Origin: Lepisosteus oculatus
Taxonomy: Eukaryota; Chordata; Actinopteri; Semionotiformes; Lepisosteidae
Length of the DNA stretch: 64,000 nucleotides
Assembly: GCF_040954835.1 (NCBI RefSeq)
Contig: NC_090709.1
Span: forward strand, 37,908,039-37,972,038
Direction of reading: 5' to 3'
Below, piece by piece: positions 53,726 through 63,259 of the stretch; the first letter of the stretch is position 1, and each line of letters opens with the position of its first letter. A model generated the notes under the pieces. That model was not told the origin of the DNA and did no database searches. It saw only the letters and a program-made list of their open reading frames with translations. The translations under genes were made by a program, and so were the position numbers.

Positions 53726-54065
53726 TTAAATACCGAGCAGTACAATGGTGACTTGGCACACCAACTGCTCCCTTCAGTGATTTTTTTTTTTTTGCTGGTT
53801 ACAGCTCTGTGGAGACCACATGTCAGCCAGGTTCTCTTGATGGGTGTTGGCACAGGACCTGCTCTTCTCCCAGGGGAGGAACTGCACTAGATCTTGTGCC
53901 AAGAACCCTTGACTAGGGGGTTTTTCTTGGCTCTCTGCTGGGTGTTTTCTTGTTGGTTTGTCCTGGACAGGTGCTGCACTGTGTTCATGTTGGGAGTGGA
54001 AATGCTGGCTTGACTGTTTCTAAGAAGTGCAGAGGACCTGGTCTGAATCCTTCTCTCCATTTCAG

Positions 54066-54240
54066 GCTCTATGCTGCTAGAGCAGATGAGCAAGCTTGGG
54101 CTTCAGAGGGAGGTCCTTTCATCGCCCAGGAGTGGAGCACAGATGGGGCTGGTCTCTGGGGTCTTTCAGTGAAGGTCTGCTAGAGTGGTGTGCTTGTCTG
54201 AAGACCGCAAGTTAAAGGCAGCATCAGAGGATCCAGTCAG
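54066..54240 (+). ncRNA. Exon-like module E3', best-preserved copy
   Basis: It opens after CTCTCCATTTCAG and closes at CCAGTCAGGTGAGTGAG (GT at 54241), length 175. It matches 5800-5973 at both boundaries. Confidence 0.6.
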
Positions 54241-55356
54241 GTGAGTGAGGCAAGTTCTCATTTTGAGTACACTGGGTACATGGTGTTTCATTTGAGTACT
54301 TTGGATATATGTTGATTTGTTTAGGTACAGTTGTGGAGATTGCATGTCAAGTTAGATAATTGAGTATATTGGTTAGGCAGCTGTTGGCATGTGCATGGGA
54401 GTTGTATAGTACAAACAACTTTTTTTTCTTGCCTAAACTTTTTTACACTTTAAATGAACATGAAAGATCCTGTTATCAGAGGAATGTGGAAGAATCTAAA
54501 ACCCTGCATTTTTAATGAGGAATTGAATATTAGAGAATGTTAACTGTTTTAATTCTTGTCTTAAGCTAGCACACCTAGGAGGAGAAGCAAGTGGATTTAT
54601 GTCCTTGGTAAGTATTCAAGAACAATTTAGTTCCTCAAGGTTGAGGGAAGGGAGAGGTTTAACTGGCTGTTTTGGGGAACTTGTGTGGGAATGTTAAATG
54701 CTTTAAACAAGGTATTAGAAATGGACTTGAGTTCTGCACTCTGTTTTTGCTTTATCACATTTTAGGGTGGTTTTGTTGGTTTGTCCTGAAAAGGTAGTAC
54801 TGAACATTTATAGTAGTTTAGGTCAAACTGGGTGTTGGAAGTGGAAATGTAGGCTGGACTACTTCTGACTAGTGTTTTTTTTTTTTCTTCAGGTTCTTTG
54901 CTGTCAGGGGGATGACCAGGCCTTTGCTGCCAAGAGAAGACCTTCACCAGGACAGGAGCCCAGATGCAGCAGACTGGGTAGCAGGTTCTGTCTGCGAAGA
55001 TCTTGATGAATCTGTTCCCATCCCAGAAGCCAATAGGCACATCAGAGGATCATTAAAGCTGCTGTAGAAGTTTCTAATGACAGGCAAAAAATGAGGGGGG
55101 GGGGTTTGGGTTAATTGTGGGCTGGAAAGAGGTTCAGGTGCTGTTGATGGTCCAACAGGAGCTGTGAAGCTCTAAGTGAATCTCTGCACACCAGCCTTGT
55201 AATGGCTGTTAGGACCTTGGCTTGTAACTCCAGCACCTGAGCCACCTGGCAGGGAGGAGACTGACTTTTGGTGCAGGAACAGAGAAAGAGTTCCAAGTTT
55301 TGTAACTTGGTAGCTACTTTGCACATTCTTAGCCATTTTGAAAAGCGTTTGAGAGG
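54241..55356 (+). ncRNA. Array modules E4 and E3
   Basis: E4 core AGGAGGAGAAGCAAGTGG ends at CCTTGGTAAGTATT (GT at 54608). E3 opens after T(12)CTTCAG at 54893. A part homologous to 3020-3130 (GAGCCACCTGGCAGG) follows at about 55180-55270. A G run lies at 55095-55105. Confidence 0.45.
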
Positions 55357-55422
55357 CTAAGGTCAAGCAATGATTTATTTGCATGGGTGCACACATGTAG
55401 ATAAATCTTGCCTTGGCTGTAG
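55357..55422 (+). ncRNA. GUGCAC-loop hairpin, copy 10 (type I, longest stem)
   Basis: The inner stem GATTTAT...CATG pairs with CATG...ATAAATC. The outer arm GGTCAAGCAA then pairs with TTGCCTTGGCT through two G-U pairs and one bulge, and CTA pairs with TAG at the base. About 27 pairs in 66 bases make this the copy most like a microRNA precursor. It follows E3. Confidence 0.6.
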
Positions 55423-57840
55423 AGTAAAAGTGAATTAAACCTATTAAGTAGGGATGAATAAAAGGAAAACTAATCCCATCCACTCATTTAGGAAAAGTTT
55501 TACCTGAGTGTGGCTCTTTTTTTGGTACCTGCACAGAAAGCTCTTGTCATGGGAGAGGATTTTTGTTTTATGTTGTGGCTTTGTAAATACTTTGCCAGAG
55601 AATGTTCTCGTGTATTGAATGTCTTTTTGTCTGTATGGGATGTTAATAAAGTACCAATTTTTTCTTTCTTGTACCACCACCATCAACATAAGTTGCTGTT
55701 AATTATATTAAGTACATTGTGCCACTGGATCTGCTTTTTCCTGTAGTTTTTATTTGGACATTTTGCTCCCTAATTGATTGGTTTCACAATTGATATTTTT
55801 TTTTTTTACTACTGGGGAGGTTCAGGTCCTACTTTTTGGGTACATTTGATGTAAGTAGAGGATGTTTATTAGCATTCTTTAGGCATCTAAGCTTTGGTAT
55901 ATATTTTTAGGCATTGATAATGTAAAGCACAGAATTTTAATGGTTTGGGTTTATGAAAGTTATTAGATTTTGCCCCTGGGTGGTTTGTGCCTTGTTCAGT
56001 TGTGTAGAAATGAAAATGTACTTTATTTTCTTTGTAACAGAGGTTTTTAGAATGAAGGTGTCTTTGGTTGTGATTGGCTTGGCTTTGGTTTTTTTCAGTT
56101 CTCATGTTTTACTTTGGGGTTTTTTTTGTCTAGCTTTGGCTTCATTTTTTTTTGTGTGAACTTTTTTGCAATTACCTTGTCCTAACATGTTATCAACCTT
56201 TGTGTTCTTTTGTAGTATGTTTTGTCATCTTTTTTTTGCTTTTGGTTGTAGTTCCCTAGTGTATTGAAGTGAACGTAGTTGAAGTTGTTGGGTACATTGG
56301 TCTTTGTATTAGAAACTAGTTTAGGATGGGCAAGTGCCTTTGTTTTATATGGCTGGCTGAGGGTAGTTAAGGTTAGCCAGGGTTTCAGATGCCGAAGACC
56401 TGAGTGTTTTGGGTTTTTGTGTGGTTGGCTTTCTCACTATTAGCCAGCCTCTTTTTTTCTTTTATTTGGCACTGCTCTAGTTCCATGTTATCCTGTTTAT
56501 GTACCAGTCACTTTAAATAAATCTTTTGCACCAAAACTTGTCATGCTTTCTAAGTTCTTTACCAGAAACCCACCAACATCCAAGACCATCCTAGAAGTTA
56601 CAACTTTAGACACTTTTAAATGGGTTGGGGTTGTAACAGGCACACTGGACACCCTCTGTGACTAGCAGTACCATCCCCTATAGAGGGAGTTTTTACTCCT
56701 ACAGTCCTGGAGGGGATTGCACCCTTGTAAGGTTTCATTTCCTCCTTGCTTGTCCCTTTATGCCTTTCTCCATGTGTAGGCAAACTCATGCATCTTGGGT
56801 AGTAAGGTTTTGCTTTTTACTTTATGCACCCTGCTCAATAGTGTTAGTCCAGTCTGGAGGTAATGTTGGCACTATGGTTTATTTTTTCACTGTTTGTGGT
56901 TGCTGCTAATGTCATACTGGTACTTTTCCATCTGGGGTGGTTGACTTTTTTTACTGATGCTCTTAACAGTGCCTCCCATTAGTCACAATGGATACACTTA
57001 TTTAAGAGTAAACAAGCAGTTCCAGTGCAACTGAAGTTACACCAATTAAGTCTTCCATTCCCTTCCATGTGAAAATGTCCCAAAAGCAGTTTACTTAAGC
57101 TGTCCATTATACAAGGTTTTCTGTATGTGTAGTGAATTTGGGTGCAGCTATTCATATGTCTTAATGCATTAGTTGATGTCTTTAAAAGAACAAAAGTCTA
57201 CTGGAAGTATTGCCAAGATGAATCCATTTCATACTGTAGTGATTGAGACTGCATTGCAAAGTACTATTTTTGTAACATGTTGGTGTGAAATTGTTATAGC
57301 TGCAGTAGTTGTAGATTATAGAATAGACCAAGAGAATATAATAGATTTAAGAAAGGAGTTATCAGAATTGTATGGAGTTGTGTAGAGGTTGCCATTTAGG
57401 GCAGAGACAACTGCTAGCATTGGTGGCAGTAAAATTATTTATACATTAGGTTTACAGTCTAGCAAATGTAATTGTTACACAATTCTCATCCTTTTAAACT
57501 AATTAGATTTTTGGTTAGTGAGGTCTTTTTTTATAGAGGGCTTGGTCTGTCTCTGCAATAGATCTGTTGTGGATGTTACTATAAGTGATTTCTGCCAGCA
57601 AGGAAGTATAAATCTATTTACAGTGGTTTAACCATACTGCTCACTGCACCAATGAAGATCAGATGGAATGCCATTCCTTTCCTCATCTACTTGTGCCAGA
57701 ATGCAATTAACCTACCTCCATGTTCTTGGACTGTGGCAGAGAACACATCTCGGAGACAGCCACAAACTGGAGAGAAAATTACATGAGAAGCCCAAATCTG
57801 GTTCTGTTCCAGTCGTCCCACAAAGTGTAATGTGTAGAAA
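55423..57840. other. T-rich 3' flank of the array
   Basis: No array module is recognised after the last hairpin. AATAAA occurs at 55645 and within TTTAAATAAATC near 56516, either of which could end a plus-strand transcript. The piece 57690-57800 (CAATTAACCTACCTCCATGT, TTGGACTGTGGCAG) resembles a common fish interspersed repeat. Frames of 60-103 codons lack family features. Confidence 0.4.
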
Positions 57841-57881
57841 AATAAACTGGTGACAAGTACCATGTGTAAGGAGTGTTTATT
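57841..57881. terminator. Convergent polyadenylation signals
   Basis: AATAAA on the plus strand (57841-57846) and TTTATT, an AATAAA on the minus strand (57876-57881), face each other 30 bases apart. The plus signal could end a rightward array transcript. The minus signal could end the transcript started at M4 (58878), about 1 kb to the right. Confidence 0.4.
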
Positions 57882-58805
57882 TTCATGAGCCCTGCATGAA
57901 GGAGTCCTTTGGAACCATGATGATGGCTTGGAGAGAAGCAAGAATGTGCACATTGACATTTAATAAGCAATGGTATGTATCATTCATAGGATAAATAAGT
58001 TTCACATTAGTTATCACATCATAAACTTGAGTTGGTAGTTAAAGCAACCTTTTCTTCATTTTTAGAAGAACCCAAAAAAGTGTGAAAAGGTCAGATTGTC
58101 CAGATCCTGCCTCTTCAAGTTCAACTGCTTGTAGATGTAATTACATTTCATTAATGAAAACACAATGGTGACATACTGAGTTTATAAAATATGCCACTCC
58201 AGTATTCATATATGCCATATGAGATTGGTAGTTATCAAGGTTTTGTTGATTTATTACTCTTATACTTTGGGTACAGTAGCTTAGCTGCTCAATGTATTCT
58301 ACTAGAGTTTAGGGGCCTTTTTCTCCAATCCCAGAGGTTAGTGTGATTTGGGTCAGTCCAGTACAGAGTGTAATGACCTTTACAATTATAATCTATTTCA
58401 TTAATTATATCCCAGTTTTTTCAAGTACCATGTTAACCATAAAAATGCCAACTTTGTAGGTTTTGAATTGTAAGTGCATGGTTTAGCTAAAGAGACACCT
58501 TAATTTGTGGTTTTGTTTTTAACACTTTTTATTCTTAAAACCTTTAATAATTTATCACATTATGAAATAAATCCTCTTCATTTATATAGACCTGTTTGGA
58601 AGTGTCCACCAATTAAGTCAGTAGAAACTTTAACGTGCGAGTAGGTTATTGCAAAAAAGGTAGTAGATTTGGTTAATAAATATAAAATAACAAATACTTT
58701 GCTCAACAAAAGGTTTGTAGTAGGAGCCAAGTGTATTTAATCTAAGTACCCCTTTTCTAAAATAAACTTTGTTAGAAAAAAAGATTTACAAAAGTAAGGA
58801 AATAG
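57882..58805 (-). ncRNA. Possible short transcript from M4
   Basis: AT-rich sequence between the M4 first exon donor (58814) and the minus AATAAA at 57876. No frame or RNA family is recognised. It is supported only by its ends. Confidence 0.25.
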
Positions 58806-58920
58806 TACTCACCACTTACCACTCTTCTCAGCTCCTGGACTCTTGAATGAAAACAGAGGCACAGGGAGTCTGCTCTTTTATCCTCTGAGCTGGGCTGGCT
58901 CCTCCCCCTCAGAATGTACC
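58806..58920 (-). promoter_or_regulatory. Minus-strand TATA promoter and first exon M4
   Basis: On the minus strand GGGGGAGGAGCCAGCCCAGC is followed by GAGGATAAAAGAG (58874-58884), then GACTCCCTGTGCCTC, CATTCAAGAG and the donors GTGGTAAGTG and GTGGTGAGTA (58806-58820). It is a diverged relative of M1 and M2 with the same spacing. Confidence 0.55.
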
Positions 58921-59638
58921 AAGTCCAGTGAGGGGTGAAAGCTTCACAACTGTATATAGTGGCTGGCTGAATTAAATCAACAGTTATACAAACTCCATAT
59001 AATACATCTATTCATTTGAAGATGGATAATGAATTTCTCATTTTGGGGTTAAATAAAGTGCGACTGATTGAATCATATGTGGGAAGCTATTCATTGATGA
59101 TTATTGTTTGCACTTTTGAGCCTTTTTGTGTTTTTTGATCAAGAGATTTATACAGATGTAGGCATTCAAAGTGCATGTTTAAACCTGGTTAATATGGAAT
59201 CTTAATATCGAATTTTAAAACAAAAGGGTAATTTTGGTAGCTGAGCATAAAAAAAACAGGAGCATAAATCTTTGAACATCATATCATCATAAATTATATT
59301 GATTTAGTAATATAAACATTATACTTAATGTCTAAGACTGATAGAGATAGCTTAAATAAAAAGTACACAGAAGGATTGCACTTTACAATCGTTATGCATC
59401 AAAGACTCACTTTATGTGGTTAAGTTTTGATGTGCTCTTTCTGACTGTTAAATTTAAAACATAATTAAGATTAAAATATTATGGATTCTTTTAAAAAGCA
59501 TATAAATCTTCTCTATGACTCCTTGCATTATTCCAATAAAATACATGTACTTTTTAGAATCCACTGAATGAGGTAAGATTACTTTACTAGCCATATACAA
59601 TTATAAAAGAATTTGTCTTTTTCACATAACCCAAACTT
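58921..59638. other. AT-rich spacer, no features seen
   Basis: Very AT-rich. No gene, RNA or repeat is recognised. Confidence 0.4.
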
Positions 59639-59815
59639 GCTGTCCATGAGATACAGAGAGGTCTGGGGCCATTATACAGCACCCCTGGAGCAATTGGCCT
59701 TGCTTAGGGGCCCAATGGAGAAAAAGCCCTCTGATAGCTGTGGGATTTGAACCAGCAACCTTTCAGCCACAGGTGCAAATCCTTAGCCACAGAGCCACCA
59801 CACTTTCCTCATGGG
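59639..59815 (-). mobile_element. tRNA-derived SINE, minus strand
   Basis: Minus strand: GTGGTGGCTCTGTGGCTAAG (A-box-like), then GGTTGCTGGTTCAAATCCCA (B box GGTTCAAATCC), then a body with TGCTCCAGGGGTGCTGTA. It is homologous to the plus-strand element at 60361-60625. Confidence 0.8.
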
Positions 59816-60002
59816 ATTATGAAATGGAAATATGTAGTAAAAGAAATTAGTAATCACATTAATGGATCAAAATATTAAAGATTTATGTAACTGATTGTAT
59901 AACTGTAGTCTGTTTTCTTTGAAAATGTTTATTTTGTGACTCATTCAGTCCTGATTACTTTTGGAACAGTTTGACCTGTCTATTTCAGCAGCAGTTCCAA
60001 GT

Positions 60003-60080
60003 GCTCTGTTGGTGCAGTGGGTTTAGCTGTGTGGTCCTCTCACCCCCTGGGAGATCTGAGTTCAATTCCTGCTTAGGGCT
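60003..60080 (+). pseudogene. tRNA-like fragment
   Basis: GCAGTGGGTTTAGCTG and GAGTTCAATTCCTGC give A-box- and B-box-like parts about 45 bases apart, with ends that could pair as an acceptor stem (GCTCT and AGGGC, weakly). It is probably a tRNA pseudogene or a SINE head; no amino acid can be assigned. Confidence 0.35.
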
Positions 60081-60265
60081 CAAGGTTTTTTTCTAATACA
60101 CAGTCTACTTTTTAAAAACATGAAATAGTAAATATGTATAGTATATTAAGATTTTTATATAACTATAGACTTTTATATAACTTTTTTATATAACTATCTA
60201 GTAAAACAAATCTTTAGGAATGAAAAACAGGTAGAGCACGCTACATTATGAGGTGTGCTGTTGGG

Positions 60266-60339
60266 TGCTGGATAGCTCAATGGGTTAGAGTATGGTATTA
60301 ATGAGCTCAAGGTTGTGGGTTCAATTCCTGCATGGGCCA
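60266..60339 (+). pseudogene. tRNA-Ile(AAT)-like pseudogene or SINE head
   Basis: GGATAGCTCAATGGGTTAGA matches the D arm of vertebrate tRNA-Ile. TTAATGA keeps AAT in the anticodon position, and AAGGTTGTGGGTTCAATTCC matches the T arm, ending GGGCCA. Several stem mismatches argue that it is not a working tRNA. Confidence 0.6.
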
Positions 60340-60360
60340 TGAAATCCCATTTTCCATGGG

Positions 60361-60625
60361 GTGGTGTGGTGGCTCTATGGCTAAGGATCTGAGAGTGGCT
60401 GGTAGGTTGCTGGTTTGTATCCCACAGCTGGCACAGGAATCCTATTTCATTGGGCTCCTGAGTGAGGCCCTTTACCCCAAATGCTCCAGGGGTGCTGTAC
60501 AAATGGCTGACCCTGCAGTCTGACCCCAAGCTTCTCTCCCTGTATGTGTGTCTCATACACGGGGTTGTGGAAAGACAAATTCCTAATATCATAAAAATAT
60601 AGATGGCCAATAAAGTGTTATTATC
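60361..60625 (+). mobile_element. tRNA-derived SINE, plus strand
   Basis: GTGGTGGCTCTATGGCTAAG, then AGGTTGCTGGTTTGTATCCC (B box degenerated), a body with TGCTCCAGGGGTGCTGTACA and a tail with TAAAGTGTTATTATC. It is the same family as 59639-59815 in opposite orientation. Confidence 0.8.
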
Positions 60626-61238
60626 TATTGTCCTTTACCTCTATAGGGACACAAACAGTTTTAAAAGTTAAAAGTCCAAAACATCAATTTGTGATATTTT
60701 TGGCTGCTTAGTTACGTGATTCCATATTAATATAATTAAGTGGTATTAATTCAATGCCATTATTTATAACAGCAAGTGGCATTTACTATGTATTTTTTGA
60801 AAAGGATAAAAATAATTTCACATGTATATAAACTATAGTGTTAGAAGCAGCATGTTTAAACTTTTGTATATCCCACTGTAATTTACCATTTTAAAGATTT
60901 TGATGCCTAAAAAGATGTATGAAGAAGGTGGAATACTGTTGTGTACATTATTTATATATTATGTTTTATTTCTACTTTCTGCTATAAAATTATATATTTG
61001 GATTTTCTCTTTGTCGATGTAAACCTGAAAGAGGCATATTATGTTCACACCCTACAGTATAATAATAAACTATTTGTATATATCCAACTAAGCAGTCTTG
61101 TTTTTATTCTATCTACTTACTTTTAAGTACTTTGATATTTGACATGCTGTCATACACAGTATACAATTCAATTTCTATAACTGGCAAAGAATTGTTCCTT
61201 ACCTTTGACTTGGATTTAAACTCTGGCATTTTCTGGTG
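60626..61238. other. AT-rich spacer, no features seen
   Basis: A 61-codon frame at 60941 is of low complexity. Nothing else is supported. Confidence 0.4.
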
Positions 61239-61625
61239 ACTGTCCAAATATTCCACAAAGAAGTGCAGTCCCACAACTGAGTGTTTGTAAAAAGTTGCAG
61301 CACCTAGCAGATGCTGAACCTTTTAAGTACTCCTGCATTATCACCTGTGTCTTCTGAATGGCTGGATCTGTAGATGGGCTGGCTAATACTTGTTTAGTCA
61401 TCGGAATCAGGTGTGTCGCATTATGAACAATAGGGCTTTGCTAATTGACCATTTCGAGGACATGTGGGGATAGGTTCTTGATGAATTAGCCACACCTCTG
61501 AGTTAATGATGAGGGGTTTAATAACACAGCCTTGGAGACTAGTAGTCAGTCTGCTTCTGGCTCCTGGATGGGTAGGAGCTCTTGGCTTGCAGCTGTGTTA
61601 GCCCAAAGACTGCTATGGAAGGTGA
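61239..61625 (+). promoter_or_regulatory. Promoter and first exon P5, tandem copy 1
   Basis: GGCTAATACTTGTTTAGTCA, AGGTGTGTCGC and GATGAATTAGCCACACCTCT match the P1 layout, but GGATTGGCTCC is changed to GGATAGGTTCT. GGGGTTTAATAAC (61514-61526) takes the TATA place. The first exon ends at TATGGAAGGTGAGTGG (GT at 61622). Confidence 0.55.
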
Positions 61626-61805
61626 GTGGTTTTGATGTGTTTGTTGGGTTTGGGTGGTAATTTGAAGAAGGTTGTAGGTTTAAGTTTTTGATGGTTGAAG
61701 GTTTTAAAGGTGTTTAGAATATTTTTGTACTGTGAGTTTGGGAATGGTTTTTGTAGGTGATGGGTGGAAAGGTAACATATTCAGTTGAAACTTGACTGTC
61801 TAAAG
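61626..61805. other. Spacer between tandem promoters
   Basis: G/T-rich. No features. Confidence 0.4.
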
Positions 61806-62190
61806 ACTGTCCAAATGTTCCACAAAGTAGTACAGTCCCACAAGTAAGTGTTTGTAAAAAAAAATGTTACCCAGCAGATCCTGAACCTCTAAGTAGTCCC
61901 CACATTATCACCTGTGCATTTTGAATGGCTGGATCTGTAGATGGCCTGGTTAATACTTGTTAAGTCATTGGAAACAGGTGTGTGTCACATTATGAACAAT
62001 AGGGCTTTGCAAATTGACCATTTTGAGGACATGTTGTGGTAGGTTCCTGGTGAATTAGCCACACCTCTGAGTTAATGAGGGTTTTAAAAACGCAGCCTTG
62101 GGTCTAGTAGTCAGTCTGTTTCTGGTTCCTGTAAGGGTAGGAGGTCATGGCTTGCAGCTGTGTTAGCCCAAAGACTGAGAAAGGTGGGTG
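61806..62190 (+). promoter_or_regulatory. Promoter and first exon P6, tandem copy 2
   Basis: Repeats P5 at a distance of about 565 bases, including GTCCAAATGTTCCACAAAG, the CACACCTCTGAGTTAATGA word, a TATA-like GGGTTTTAAAAAC (62078-62090) and a donor AGAAAGGTGGGTG (GT at 62183). Confidence 0.55.
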
Positions 62191-63259
62191 TTTTTTATGC
62201 TTTTCTTTTGGGGGGGGGGGGAATTTGAAGTAGGTTGAAGGGTTTTAGAATATTTGTGCAATGTGGGTTTGGGAAGGTTTGTGGCACTTGTTGAGTTTAA
62301 ATGTAGTATAATCAGTTGAAACTAGAGTTTTTTTTTCTGAAGATATGGAAGAAAAGTTACTTTAGTTTATTTTAATGTTTTCTGAAATCTGATGTTTATG
62401 CTTGTGAGGGTTATGTTCTTTGAATTGAAATGTTTTCAGCCATGGGTTGTGTTCTATAAGGTGGTAGGATTTAAATTTATGTTCTGCTTATGTTCTTTTT
62501 GACTTTTTGAATTAAGTCAAAGTCTTAATTTTCAATGTGAATAGCCTGTTTTGGTTGTGTGTTATGTTGGAACTTTGCAATTTTCATGTTTTGGAATTTC
62601 TATTGCTTTGTATTTTTGAGTCATGCACTACAATGTAGAACTGAAATTGGAGCATTTATTTGCTCTATGATTGTGGAGGCAGTTTGGTTTTTTTCTTGAT
62701 GGAAGTTTGCACAATTACATTAGTTTAGCAAGGGGATTGTGCAGGAAGAGAGGTGTTAGTTTTGGGGGTTGGTTTGTTTCGATTTGTACAGATGCAGCCA
62801 TTCAAAATGAGCTGGGTACACTGTGGTACAACGCGGTGGGCGTGTTGCATCAAAATGCGCAATTTTGTGTCATACTGCAATTGACTGTATGCAAATTAGA
62901 TTGTTAATAGTACCCGGAATCACCTTGTAAAACCACCAGGTGGAGATCACAAAGCTTAACCTTGCATGTCCAGCATTTGAGCTGTCACCAGAAATTGCCA
63001 GTTTTGAATCCCGATCACTGCTGAGGGACAATCTTTATTCAATTATGACTTGAAGTTGTATACTCTTTAGGCTTTAAACTGTGTATTACAGCATCTTAAT
63101 CATCCAACATTAAAAAAGGTATATTTGATGAAAGCAAGATTGCTCAGTTGGACAAAAGCACACAACCCACCTTTAACATAAATATTTTCTGCATCAGTCT
63201 TTACTGAAGATATTACTAATAGAATTAATAATGAATGTAGTTGTTTTTCTTTGTTTCGC
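62191..63259. other. Spacer right of P6
   Basis: A G run lies at 62210-62221. CTCAGTTGGACAAAAGC and ATCCCGATCAC words near 63005-63160 look weakly tRNA-like but are not supported. No gene is seen. Confidence 0.35.

Noticed and set aside
3265-55422. Hairpin repeats as a CRISPR array
   Set aside because: Copies are about 2 kb apart in an animal genome, with no short uniform spacers or cas genes.
3265-55422. Hairpins as C/D or H/ACA snoRNAs
   Set aside because: I find no paired RUGAUGA and CUGA boxes around the stems and no ACA box at a fixed distance after them.
60266-60339. Functional tRNA-Ile gene
   Set aside because: Several mismatches in the acceptor and anticodon stems. It is better explained as a pseudogene or SINE head.
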